NCBI GenBank assembly: GCA_017303615.1
Contig: JAFLCK010000004.1
Coordinates: forward strand, 1 to 64,000
Direction of reading: 5' to 3'
Length of the DNA: 64,000 nucleotides
Source: Obscuribacter phosphatis_A
Lineage (GTDB): Bacteria > Cyanobacteriota > Vampirovibrionia > Obscuribacterales > Obscuribacteraceae
Each line of letters starts with the position of its first letter. Within the stretch, counting starts at the first letter, position 1. The position numbers and the translations under genes were made by a program. The notes below the pieces were generated by a model. That model worked only from the letters and a program-made list of their open reading frames with translations, was not told where the DNA came from and made no database searches. Positions 42,750-51,994 of this stretch are shown here, piece after piece.

Positions 42750-43922
42750 TTGAGCTTAGCTGGAATAAAAGTACTCGACTTTACCCATCTGCTACCCGGC
42801 GAAACTGCAAGTACCTTACTTGCCGACATGGGTGCCGAGGTTCTTAGAATAGACAGGATGAAACCAGGCCTGAATGAGAACCTACCACCTCTAGTGGCTG
42901 GGGAAAGTCTCTATTATTGGAGTATGCATCGCAACAAGCGAAGGCTCAGACTCAATCTCAAGAAAGAACAAGCAATAGAGATAGTAAAGTCACTTGTCCA
43001 AAACTGCGATGTGCTTATCGAAAATTTCAGACCAGGGGCGATGGAGCGACTCGGTCTTGCTTTTGCCGATCTCAAAGCTATCAACCCGGCGCTTGTTTAT
43101 TGCTCTATATCGGGCTACGGCAAAGAGTCGAAATGGAAAGATCGTCCAGGACACGGTCTCACCTTTGTGGCAGAAGCCGGCATACTAGATGAAACAAGGG
43201 ATGAAAATGGTATACCGGTCGTGCCAGGTGTCTTCGTCTCAGACTATATGTCGGGTGTTTATGGAGCACTAGCAGTAGTATCAGCGCTTTTGGAGAGGAG
43301 CACGACGGGTAGAGGCAAGCATGTTGAAATAAGCATGTTCGAGAGTGCACTTTCAACCCTTGGGGTTGTCGCCACCGCCATGCTACACCCATCTCAAGCG
43401 GGCAGAGAACGAGAGACCCGGTATCCTGAAGCTTTGCCAAATCATAGACTCTATCGCTGCAAAGATGGTCGCTATCTGGCAGCCGCCCCAGTCGAACCAC
43501 AATTCTGGCAGATCTTTCTAGAGAAAATCGGACGCACTGACTTGCTGGGTAAGCATCCACTCAAAGACAAAGTCTATTTAATGCAGCAGATTGCTCCAGA
43601 GATTGAACGCAAAACACTTGCTGAATGGTTGGAGATTTTCAAAGAACCAGACTGCTGTGTTTCACCGGTCAATACGGTCGATGAAGCTTTGGACTTCCTA
43701 CCGGAAGGCAGGCAGAGAGTAATTAGCGAAATTGATCATCCAATTTTAGGAAAGCTTTCACAAATGAAGAATCCGATATATCAGTTATATCGAAACAATG
43801 CCGAAGAACCTGATGACTTCATTTCTTTAGATACGAAGGAAGAAGCAGACCGGGTATTGCGCGCCTTGGGTTATGGCGATGAAGCGCTTTCTAGCCTGCG
43901 TGAGGATGGCGTGATTGAATAG
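42750..43922 (+). CDS. Family III CoA-transferase / acyl-CoA racemase-like
   Basis: 390 residues, TTG start after AGAGGTAA. It has GIKVLDFTHLLPGETASTLLADMGAEVLRID, NKRRLRLNLK, NCDVLIENFRPGAMERLG, YCSISGYG, a VSDYMSGVYGALA segment where the family places its catalytic Asp, and GRGKHVEISMFES. These are the CaiB/BaiF motifs. Members move CoA between acids or racemise alpha-methylacyl-CoA; the sequence does not decide which. The next gene starts 8 bases before its stop, so the two are coupled. Confidence 0.92.
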   Translation: MSLAGIKVLDFTHLLPGETASTLLADMGAEVLRIDRMKPGLNENLPPLVAGESLYYWSMHRNKRRLRLNLKKEQAIEIVKSLVQNCDVLIENFRPGAMERLGLAFADLKAINPALVYCSISGYGKESKWKDRPGHGLTFVAEAGILDETRDENGIPVVPGVFVSDYMSGVYGALAVVSALLERSTTGRGKHVEISMFESALSTLGVVATAMLHPSQAGRERETRYPEALPNHRLYRCKDGRYLAAAPVEPQFWQIFLEKIGRTDLLGKHPLKDKVYLMQQIAPEIERKTLAEWLEIFKEPDCCVSPVNTVDEALDFLPEGRQRVISEIDHPILGKLSQMKNPIYQLYRNNAEEPDDFISLDTKEEADRVLRALGYGDEALSSLREDGVIE

Positions 43923-45843
43923 AAATTCATTGTTCGGAGCGATTTTGCTTATCAATTTACTTTTCTTCAATTCAATCGGCACAGAAGCTCGCTATTACAC
44001 TACCAGTAGTTTCTCACGGATGGATCTAGAGCAATTCACCAAACTGACTGAACTCTTCAATGAAAGTGGCTTTCTGCCGACAGATGATACCAGGATCAGA
44101 GTCAATTACACTTCTGGTAAGTTATCACTAAAGGCGACTAAGCAGTCCACTGCAGATCGAAGGAAAGGCAGACTAACTGCAGCTCTAAAAAGTATTGGTC
44201 AAAAGTTTGAGACTTACCTAAACAAATCAAATTTATCAGATAGGTACAGCCAAAGCCTGTGTTGGAAAAGTGACGGTAGTCTGCTAACAGAAGAGAACAC
44301 TTGCAATATCTTCAGGCTAAGAAAGGAGGAAATCGAAAAGTATAAAAAGCTCCACTTTGATCAGACCAGATTGGAAAGAAACGAAGAAAATTATCGTAAG
44401 CACTTAGAGACGATTGTTGAATTGGGCATTCAAAACAGTGATCTATTAGAAGACTGCCAAGAACAGGGACTCGAACTGCTTCGATACTATGAACTTAAAG
44501 AAGAGTTCCGATTAGCCAAAAAGCTTATTGAAACAATCAAAGACGCTGACCCGCCTCAGTATTTATCTAGGATCATTAACTTTGCAGACAAAATGCACCT
44601 CTATAGTGAGGGCTCAGAATACGAAAAGCAATTCCTGAGTTTTCTGGCTGATAACATGAGGCTTAATGAGCTGGTTTTTGCGCTAACAAAGGCAGGCAAC
44701 AGAAACTTACTATACGGAAGAAAGAGCCAAGCCGCATCTTTCTTCGAAAGGGCAAAAGGTTTATCACAGAACGAAGAGATTCGACCGGATACCAGACTTA
44801 ATGCCCTCATGTCCTATGCAAGTTATTTGGTGTATCAAAATGAAGAAGAGAAAGCCTGCAAGTTATTCGAAGAAACCATTATTGCATTCTCGAAGCTGGA
44901 CACATGCAGAAGTCAAATACCAAATGATAGCCATTGCCTGACAGCGCAACCGGGTGCGAGGCAATTTCTGGCGTATTTAAGAGAAAAGAACAGCAAGTAT
45001 TTCAATAAGGAATTCGACCTCTACAAATTAATAATTGGAAGGAAGAGCATCTTTCTAGTTGGTTTACTAAGGAAAGACGGTTCAATTGTTACCGAACCAA
45101 GATTCAGAGAATTGAAACTATTTTCGGAAGGTCTTGCAGCCGCTAAAGATTGGCTCTCCGATCGCTGGGGTTATATAGATAGTTCCGGTGCCTGGCAAAT
45201 CACGCCACGCTTTAGAGAGTGCGGTAACTTTGGCGATGGAATTGCCCCAGCAATTGAAGACTTTCCTATTTTCCCGAGGAATTCTGAACTAACTTGCCTT
45301 ACCACTCTCATAGACAAGAGCGGAAAACTTGTGAAGCAGACTCCTTACAGATTTATGACACCATTCAATCAAGGATTATCGCTCGCCTATGGATTACACT
45401 TCGACCAGGCATGCGATATCGTTGACCGAAATTGCCGAGTACTTTTTTCAGACAAAATAATATCTCCAGATCTAGGTTTGCATAGCTTAGTCTTTAATGA
45501 CTTGGCTAAGAAACAGTTTGAAGTCTTCGTATTGGACGGTTGGCAAGACTCTGGCTGCGAAATTGCGGCTATAGGGCATTGGATCTTGCTCAAAATAGAA
45601 GGTCAAGGAGACAAATTAAGCATCAAAGCTAGTGCCCTATTACAGCCAACCATAAAAAATAGCAGGTTGGGCTATAGCCCAACCAATACTTATGATTGCA
45701 GAAGAGCCGAGAGCGAGAATATGTCTGCTTTTTGCAAGAACAACAAGTGGGGCTTCCTCGGTAAAGATGATAAAGTGGCTATACCGGCAATTTATTCATC
45801 TGTGGGCAGCTTTTCAGAAGGGCTGACCTTTTATGCTGAATGA
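43915..45843 (+). CDS. Exported TPR-like and WG-repeat protein
   Basis: 642 residues, TTG start overlapping the stop of the CoA-transferase gene by 8 bases. Signal peptide SLFGAILLINLLFFNSIGTEA. Residues about 130-340 are charged helical repeats resembling TPR (AASFFERAKGLSQNEE; ASYLVYQNEEEKACKLFEE). The C-terminal half has WG repeats: DRWGYIDSSGAWQITPRF, a degenerate one near 455-500, and at the end NKWGFLGKDDKVAIPAIY. This pairs TPR-like and WG modules in one exported chain. Function unknown. The coding region is AT-richer than that of icd. The coupling to a CoA-transferase may be accidental. Confidence 0.85.
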   Translation: MNRNSLFGAILLINLLFFNSIGTEARYYTTSSFSRMDLEQFTKLTELFNESGFLPTDDTRIRVNYTSGKLSLKATKQSTADRRKGRLTAALKSIGQKFETYLNKSNLSDRYSQSLCWKSDGSLLTEENTCNIFRLRKEEIEKYKKLHFDQTRLERNEENYRKHLETIVELGIQNSDLLEDCQEQGLELLRYYELKEEFRLAKKLIETIKDADPPQYLSRIINFADKMHLYSEGSEYEKQFLSFLADNMRLNELVFALTKAGNRNLLYGRKSQAASFFERAKGLSQNEEIRPDTRLNALMSYASYLVYQNEEEKACKLFEETIIAFSKLDTCRSQIPNDSHCLTAQPGARQFLAYLREKNSKYFNKEFDLYKLIIGRKSIFLVGLLRKDGSIVTEPRFRELKLFSEGLAAAKDWLSDRWGYIDSSGAWQITPRFRECGNFGDGIAPAIEDFPIFPRNSELTCLTTLIDKSGKLVKQTPYRFMTPFNQGLSLAYGLHFDQACDIVDRNCRVLFSDKIISPDLGLHSLVFNDLAKKQFEVFVLDGWQDSGCEIAAIGHWILLKIEGQGDKLSIKASALLQPTIKNSRLGYSPTNTYDCRRAESENMSAFCKNNKWGFLGKDDKVAIPAIYSSVGSFSEGLTFYAE

Positions 45844-45961
45844 GCGCTAACTTGGTTCCAGCAGATTACAAGAAATTGATGAGCAGCCAATCAAAGCCGG
45901 TTGTAAACCATCAAAATCAAGACGAATCTTAGTATACTTAGGCAGTATATCCATTTACCAA

Positions 45962-47467
45962 GTGAGCTTGTCCAAATTGAAGGGCGGTTACTGCCACGTC
46001 TCATTGCTCAGTTTTGTCTTTTGCCTAGTTGCTTTTTGCCTGCAAATTGCCACCGTCTCTCAGAGCGCCCAAGCGCAGGATGGTCTAAAGCCGGAGCTGA
46101 GACCACCTCTATCCGCCAGTGTCTACAAGCTGACGGTGACAATAAATGAGGCGGTAGAGACTGCAAAGAAGAGATATCCATCGCTTTCTCGATCTGATAG
46201 CGAAACAAAACTCGCAGGTCACGAAATCACAGTGGCAAAGACTCAATATTTGCCCCGTATGGATATGCTTCTGCAAGAAGCCAGGGCCACTCAAAACGTG
46301 AATGCCGGTACCATTTTGCCTCAGTTTTTGAACGTCATCCCAATTCAGTCGGGACCAGGGGTGAACACCTCGAAGTTCAGCAGCATATTCAACTCCAATG
46401 CCGGCTTAAACTTTTCATGGGAGCTTATTGATTTTGGTAAGCGTAAAGCGAATGTCACTATCGCTAGGCGAGGGCAAGACAGAGCAAAGGCTTCTTACAA
46501 TCTCACTAGTCTTGATGTTGAGACCAGAGCGGCAGACAGTTTTATCAAAGTGTTGATGGCCAAAAAGCAGATTATGGCTTATCAAGCCACTCTTGAAAGA
46601 ATGCAAGAATGGGCAAAGGTGGTGCACACACTCTGCGACAAAGGACTCAGACCTGGTGTAGACGCAGCCAGAGCCGATGCCGAAGTATCGCTTTCAAAAA
46701 TAGCCCTGATAGATGCAGAAAGAGAAGCTGAATTGGTGGAGCAGGATCTGGCCGAAGCTATAGGTATGGCCGGTTCGCTCATAGCCACTGTAGAGGGTCC
46801 GCTTCTCGCTATGCCTCCCGAAGCTCCTAACTTTAGAACTTTAGGTGATCTTTCCCGTCACCCTCTAGCCCTTCTTAGATCAAATGAAGTAGAAGTTTCG
46901 AGGGCCAAACTGCATTATCTTGACCGCTCCTGGTATCCCCACCTTTGGTTGGAATCAGCTATCTGGGCTAGGGGCTCAGGGGATAAACGTATCACACCGC
47001 CAGTGGCGGCAGGTATTTTGCCAAAGAACGCTAACTATGCAGTCGGCTTTACTTTGCAGTTTCCGATCATGGATTACTACAAAATAAGAGCGCAAAAGTT
47101 TGTTGAGCGTTCTTCAATACAAGCCAGGCAAGCTGAATATGACTTGGCTATGCAAGAGCTGATTAAGCAAGACGCTAAAGCCAAGATCATGCTCGATAGA
47201 GCCAAGGAAGTGGCAAGAGAAACACCAGTCTTGGTTGAAGCGGCAAGAGAAAATGAAATCAAGGCCAGAGAAAGATACAGAGTAGGGCTGACCAATGTGG
47301 TGGAAGTAGCTGAAGCTGAGCGCATCAGAGCCAAGGCAGAAGTAGAGGATGCTGTTTCTAAGGCACGAGTCTGGCAAGCAATGCTTGCCACGGCTTACGC
47401 ACATGGTGATATTAAGCCTTTTCTCAAGCTTGTAGAACTATCACAAAGACAGGGAGGAAATCCCTGA
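45962..47467 (+). CDS. TolC-family outer-membrane efflux protein
   Basis: 501 residues, GTG start, signal peptide (HVSLLSFVFCLVAFCLQIATV...AQAQ). Two structural repeats of the TolC fold are seen: LTVTINEAVETAKKRYPSLS with LNFSWELIDFGKRKANV, and later SRAKLHYLDRSWYPHLWLES and VGFTLQFPIMDYYKIRAQ. The long helices include RERYRVGLTNVVEVAEAERI. It should form the trimeric channel in the outer membrane. The RND pump gene starts 1 base after its stop and the adaptor gene follows, a complete tripartite set in the order channel-pump-adaptor. Confidence 0.92.
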   Translation: MSLSKLKGGYCHVSLLSFVFCLVAFCLQIATVSQSAQAQDGLKPELRPPLSASVYKLTVTINEAVETAKKRYPSLSRSDSETKLAGHEITVAKTQYLPRMDMLLQEARATQNVNAGTILPQFLNVIPIQSGPGVNTSKFSSIFNSNAGLNFSWELIDFGKRKANVTIARRGQDRAKASYNLTSLDVETRAADSFIKVLMAKKQIMAYQATLERMQEWAKVVHTLCDKGLRPGVDAARADAEVSLSKIALIDAEREAELVEQDLAEAIGMAGSLIATVEGPLLAMPPEAPNFRTLGDLSRHPLALLRSNEVEVSRAKLHYLDRSWYPHLWLESAIWARGSGDKRITPPVAAGILPKNANYAVGFTLQFPIMDYYKIRAQKFVERSSIQARQAEYDLAMQELIKQDAKAKIMLDRAKEVARETPVLVEAARENEIKARERYRVGLTNVVEVAEAERIRAKAEVEDAVSKARVWQAMLATAYAHGDIKPFLKLVELSQRQGGNP

Positions 47468-47468
47468 T

Positions 47469-50400
47469 ATGTGGCTGCAGATATTTGCCATGAAGAGACC
47501 GATTACTGTCATTGTGGCAGTAATAAGCATCATGCTTGGCTCTATCTTTGCCATTACATCGATGAAGGAAGACATCTTCCCCGACCTCAACATGCCTGTA
47601 ATTTATGTGGTCCAAGGTTATGGCGGCATGGCTCCAGACCAGATGGAAGGGTACATAGTTTCAACCTATGAAGTGCACTTCCTTTATGTACCTGGGGTAG
47701 ATCATATCGAGTCGCAGACTATTCAGAACCTGTCGATGATGAAGGTCTATTTTCATCCGGGCACCAATATGTCTGAAGCGCTCTCGACCTGTGTAGCCAT
47801 GGTGAGCAGAGCCCGCACCCTGATGCCGCCGGGTACACTTGAACCTTTCGTCTTGCGCTTTGATGCCGGCAGTTTGCCTGTTGGTCAGTTAGTCTTATCG
47901 AGCAACACAAAAACAATTGATCAACTGCAAGATCTTGCCTTTGTTAGAGTAAGGCCCGAACTTGGAACCATCCCCGGTGCCTCGGCGCCTCCGCCCTTCG
48001 GGGGTAACGCCCGCACTATTGTTATCAGTGTCGATTCAGACAAGTTGCGCAAATTCAATATATCTGGAGACGCCATCGTAAACGCTCTGGCCACGGGCAA
48101 CAAAGTTGTACCAGCCGGTAATGCCCGCATCGGAGACTATCTACAGATCACGCCCATCAATACAGACTTACCTGATATTCACCAGCTCGACAAGCTGCCA
48201 ATCAAGATGGGGGCGGGTCCAACAGTCTTTATGCGCGACGTGGCCGAAGTGACAGATGCAAGCGATATTCTAGCCGGCTATGCTCTTCACAATGGTAGGC
48301 GCACAGTCTATGTCCCGGTTGTTAAACGCGCCGACGCTTCTACTATTTCGGTGGTAAATGCCGTAAGAGAGCATCTACCCATAATGCAAAAGCTGCTGCC
48401 GGAAGACGTTACAATCAGCTATGAATTCGACCAGAGCAAGCACGTCACTGATTCAATCAAGGGGGTTCTCAACGAGGGACTTTTAGGGGCTATACTGCCT
48501 GGTCTGATGATCTTTCTTTTCTTGCGAGATCTCAGAGCCACTCTCATTGTGGTGACCACCATTCCCTGCGTACTGCTGGGAGCTTGTCTGTCTCTCTATA
48601 TCACTGGTCAGACCATCAATATGCAGACCCTTTCAGGTCTGGCACTAGCTATAGGCATTCTTGTAGACGAGGCAACAGTCGATATTGAGAACATCCACGC
48701 CCATATGGCAAGGGGTGAACCTGTAACGAGAGCCACATTAAAAGCCGGCTTTGAAACCAGAGTACCTCGCCTACTGGCAATGCTGTCCATTATTGCTGTA
48801 TTTGTACCGGCCTTTTTCATGACCGGAGTTACCAGGGCGCTCTTTGTGCCGCTATCTCTGGCTGTTGGTTTTTGCATGGTCTGGTCTTTCTTTATGTCCA
48901 GCTCATTGGTGCCTGTGATGGCGGTATATTTAATCAAGCACAAGAAAGCTGAAGAAGAAAAAGAAGGATTTTTCTCGCATTTTAAAAATGCCCATGCTGC
49001 TCTGGTTGCAAAACTAATGCAATGGAAAAAAGTGATCATTCCGGTTTATCTCATTTTCTTTTCCACCCTCAGCATTTTTCTTTTCTTTCAGATAGGTCGC
49101 GAACTCTTTCCTGATTCTGACACCAACGAGTTCAGAATCCGTATGAGATGCCCCACCGGCACGAGGGTGGAAGTAACCGAGCAAAGAGCCAAACAAATGC
49201 TCGATCTAATTGCCAGAGAAGCTGGACCTGGCAATGTTGAAGCTACCTTAGGCTATGCCGGGCAGCAACCGGTGCAGTTTGTCATAAGCTCGGTCTTTTT
49301 ATGGACTAGCGGTCCGCATGAAGCAGTTATAGACGTAAGCCTAAGAAAAGAGGCCAATATTGAACTGCCTGCTTTCAAAGACAAGTTGAGAGAAAAGTTC
49401 AAAGAGGAATTACCAACAATTTCTTTCTCTTTCGAACCAGGCGATCTGGTCAGTCAAATTATGAACCTAGGCTCGCCCACACCGATCTCAGTAATTGTCA
49501 AAGGTCCCGATTTGGAACGCTGCAAAGAGCACGCCGGCAAGATCAAAGAAGAAATGGCAAAAATCCCCTATCTGCGAGATTTGCAATTTGGACAACCCCT
49601 TGATTATCCCACCGTCAATATAAACATCGATAGAGAAATGGCCGGTCAGTTTGGACTAACTCCGGCTAAAGTGGGTGACGCGCTAGTGCCCGCCACATCA
49701 AGCAGCCGCTACATACTAGAAAACTTCTGGATGGACAGAAAAACCGGTGTAGCCTATCAGGTGCAGGTTCAAGTACCTCAAGAACAAATACAATCCCTTG
49801 AGGCACTGAAGAACTTCCCAACCATGCTGAGTGATCAGCATGAGCACCCCCTTCTGAGGGATCTTGCATCGGTGACATTCGGGCATTGCGCCGGCGAATA
49901 CGACCGAGATAATATGATGCGACTGGTCTCATTGACAGCCAATATCAAGGGGATGGACCTTGGCACTGTCGGCAAATTAGTTGAAGATGCAATTCATAGA
50001 GCAGGTAAGCCGCCACGAAGCGTGCGAGTCAAGCTGGCAGGACAGGCTCCGGTCTTAAATGATACTTTCTCGCATCTCTTCCTCGGGCTATCGCTGGCAG
50101 TGGTGGTGATTTTCCTTATGCTCACCGCTTACTTCCAATCACCTAAGCTGGCAATAGTTGTTCTTTCTACCGCGCCATCTATCGTTTGCGGTGTCCTTGT
50201 CATGCTTTACCTGACAGGCACCACCCTCAACATAGAATCGTTTATGGGCGCGATCATGTCGATTGGTATCGGAGTAAGCAATGCCATCTTGCTGGTCAAC
50301 TATGCCGAGATGAGCAGAATAGAAGGTAAGTCTGCCGAAGAAGCAGCTCTGCATGGAGCCCAAGAAAGACTAAGACCGATTTTAATGACCTCTATAGCTA

Positions 50401-50600
50401 TGGTATCAGGGATGATACCAATGGCCCTCGCTCTCAGTGAGGGCGGACAACAAAGTGCCCCGCTTGGACGCGCCGTTATTGGCGGGCTTACAATGTCTAC
50501 GTTGGCGGCATTGACTGTTCTACCGCTATTTTTTGCCGTAGTGCAAAAGCATAGTTCGAGAACCTCGCCTTCTATACACCCTGACGACAGAGGAGAATGA
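47469..50600 (+). CDS. RND-family efflux pump, inner-membrane subunit
   Basis: 1043 residues, ATG directly after the channel gene stop. The N-terminal helix and FPDLNMPVIYVVQGYGGMAPDQME are typical, with two sets of periplasmic loops and 12 membrane segments. TM4 has GILVDEATVDIENI: Asp400 is conserved, but the second Asp of AcrB (D408) is Glu401. TM10 reads IGIGVSNAILLVNYAEM, lacking the Lys (K940 of AcrB) of the classical proton relay. It therefore belongs to a divergent RND branch. The substrate cannot be told; drugs, lipids and metals are all possible. Confidence 0.95.
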   Translation: MWLQIFAMKRPITVIVAVISIMLGSIFAITSMKEDIFPDLNMPVIYVVQGYGGMAPDQMEGYIVSTYEVHFLYVPGVDHIESQTIQNLSMMKVYFHPGTNMSEALSTCVAMVSRARTLMPPGTLEPFVLRFDAGSLPVGQLVLSSNTKTIDQLQDLAFVRVRPELGTIPGASAPPPFGGNARTIVISVDSDKLRKFNISGDAIVNALATGNKVVPAGNARIGDYLQITPINTDLPDIHQLDKLPIKMGAGPTVFMRDVAEVTDASDILAGYALHNGRRTVYVPVVKRADASTISVVNAVREHLPIMQKLLPEDVTISYEFDQSKHVTDSIKGVLNEGLLGAILPGLMIFLFLRDLRATLIVVTTIPCVLLGACLSLYITGQTINMQTLSGLALAIGILVDEATVDIENIHAHMARGEPVTRATLKAGFETRVPRLLAMLSIIAVFVPAFFMTGVTRALFVPLSLAVGFCMVWSFFMSSSLVPVMAVYLIKHKKAEEEKEGFFSHFKNAHAALVAKLMQWKKVIIPVYLIFFSTLSIFLFFQIGRELFPDSDTNEFRIRMRCPTGTRVEVTEQRAKQMLDLIAREAGPGNVEATLGYAGQQPVQFVISSVFLWTSGPHEAVIDVSLRKEANIELPAFKDKLREKFKEELPTISFSFEPGDLVSQIMNLGSPTPISVIVKGPDLERCKEHAGKIKEEMAKIPYLRDLQFGQPLDYPTVNINIDREMAGQFGLTPAKVGDALVPATSSSRYILENFWMDRKTGVAYQVQVQVPQEQIQSLEALKNFPTMLSDQHEHPLLRDLASVTFGHCAGEYDRDNMMRLVSLTANIKGMDLGTVGKLVEDAIHRAGKPPRSVRVKLAGQAPVLNDTFSHLFLGLSLAVVVIFLMLTAYFQSPKLAIVVLSTAPSIVCGVLVMLYLTGTTLNIESFMGAIMSIGIGVSNAILLVNYAEMSRIEGKSAEEAALHGAQERLRPILMTSIAMVSGMIPMALALSEGGQQSAPLGRAVIGGLTMSTLAALTVLPLFFAVVQKHSSRTSPSIHPDDRGE

Positions 50601-50610
50601 GACAAAAGCC

Positions 50611-51954
50611 GTGAAGAAACAAGCCATAGTCTTACTCTTGATTCCTTTGCTTGCAGGCTGTCAGAACAAGGGTGAAGAAATTCCTACTGCTAAGCATGAG
50701 TCGATCATTCAAAAGGTACCAGTGGTTAAGGTATTGAAGCGCTCGCTTTTCAGAATTGATGAGTTGCCCGGCGAAATTCAAGCCTATCAGGATGTGGCGA
50801 TCTATCCTAAAGTGCCTGGCTTTATCGAATGGATAGGAGTAGACCGGGGTTCTATAGTCAAGAAAGGTCAGATTATGTGCCGTCTGACGGCACCAGAGCT
50901 AAAGGCCCAACAAGACGAATATCTCTCAAAATCGAGATCGATGCAAAACGCCCTCTTTGAGGCACAATCACGACTATCGGCGGCAAAGGCAGCCCTACTG
51001 GAAGCTAAGGCGCAGTTGGCAGGCGATAACGATACATACAAGCGAACCAAAGAAGCCTCGATGACGCCGGGTGTAATCGCTCCCAATGATGTCATAGTGC
51101 TTGAAGAGAAAGTGCAAGCAGACAAAGAAAGGGTGAAAGCCTGGGAAGAGAATGTACAGTCTGCACTGAATGCAGTCAAAGTGACTACAGAAAGCCTGGC
51201 AGCCTCAAAAGAAGCAAGCGAGAATTACAAAGATATTGCCGACTACCTGATCATAAAGGCGCCCTTTGACGGTTATGTCACTGAAAGAAATATGCATGTG
51301 GGCAGCTTTGTCGGACCGCTTGGTAAAGGTGCTTATCCACCAATTATTCGAGTGCAAGAGCTAGGTCTTTTGAGGATTGTTACCCCGGTGCCGGAGGCAA
51401 ATGTAGCTGGTGTAGTGCCTGGAGCCCCGGTTGAATTTACAGTCTCCACTCATCCTGGTGCCAAGTTTGTAGGCACAGTCGCAAGACTAGGAAATTCTCT
51501 CGAACAAAAAACCAGAACTATGCCGGTGGAGCTGAACTATCTTAACCCGCAGTGGAAGATACTACCCGGCATGTTTTGCCGCGTTCTGTGGCCCACCAGA
51601 AGAGAAAAACCATCACTATTTGTTCCGCCCCAATCAGTCGAGACCAAATCAACCCTTTCGACATTTGTCTGCAAAGTAGAAAACGGCTTGACCAACTGGA
51701 TACCAGTAGAGAGAGGCGAAATGATGAATGGACTGACCGAGATTTTCGGAGACCTCAAAGAAGGTGACCTAGTTGCCAAAGACTGCACCGATGCCTTGAA
51801 GCCAAACACCAAAGTGGAAACTATCTTGTCCGAGCCCAGCGAGCTGGAACCAAGAAAAGTTTACGAAACTCATGGCACCATTTATCACACGCCTGATGCC
51901 GAAAGGCTGGAATTGCAAAAAACGAAAACTTCGCCGATAGTCGAGCAACAATAA
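50611..51954 (+). CDS. RND efflux periplasmic adaptor (MFP) lipoprotein
   Basis: 447 residues, GTG start. The lipobox LLAGC puts the lipid-modified Cys at residue 17. It has the HlyD/AcrA layout: ELPGEIQAYQDVAIYPKVPG and IEWIGVDRGSIVKKGQIMCRL (lipoyl half), a long coiled-coil hairpin (about 100-205), YLIIKAPFDGYVTERNMHVGSF (second lipoyl half), and the beta-barrel and membrane-proximal parts. It joins the pump to the TolC-like channel. It starts 10 bases after the pump gene and closes the operon. Confidence 0.94.
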   Translation: MKKQAIVLLLIPLLAGCQNKGEEIPTAKHESIIQKVPVVKVLKRSLFRIDELPGEIQAYQDVAIYPKVPGFIEWIGVDRGSIVKKGQIMCRLTAPELKAQQDEYLSKSRSMQNALFEAQSRLSAAKAALLEAKAQLAGDNDTYKRTKEASMTPGVIAPNDVIVLEEKVQADKERVKAWEENVQSALNAVKVTTESLAASKEASENYKDIADYLIIKAPFDGYVTERNMHVGSFVGPLGKGAYPPIIRVQELGLLRIVTPVPEANVAGVVPGAPVEFTVSTHPGAKFVGTVARLGNSLEQKTRTMPVELNYLNPQWKILPGMFCRVLWPTRREKPSLFVPPQSVETKSTLSTFVCKVENGLTNWIPVERGEMMNGLTEIFGDLKEGDLVAKDCTDALKPNTKVETILSEPSELEPRKVYETHGTIYHTPDAERLELQKTKTSPIVEQQ

Positions 51955-51994
51955 TTGAGTGACAAAAGTCGAGCAACAAAAAAGTTCGCCAAAA

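Noticed and set aside
45901..45938. Promoter TTGTAA/TATACT before the TolC gene
   Set aside because: The spacing of 26 bases is too long for a sigma70 promoter.
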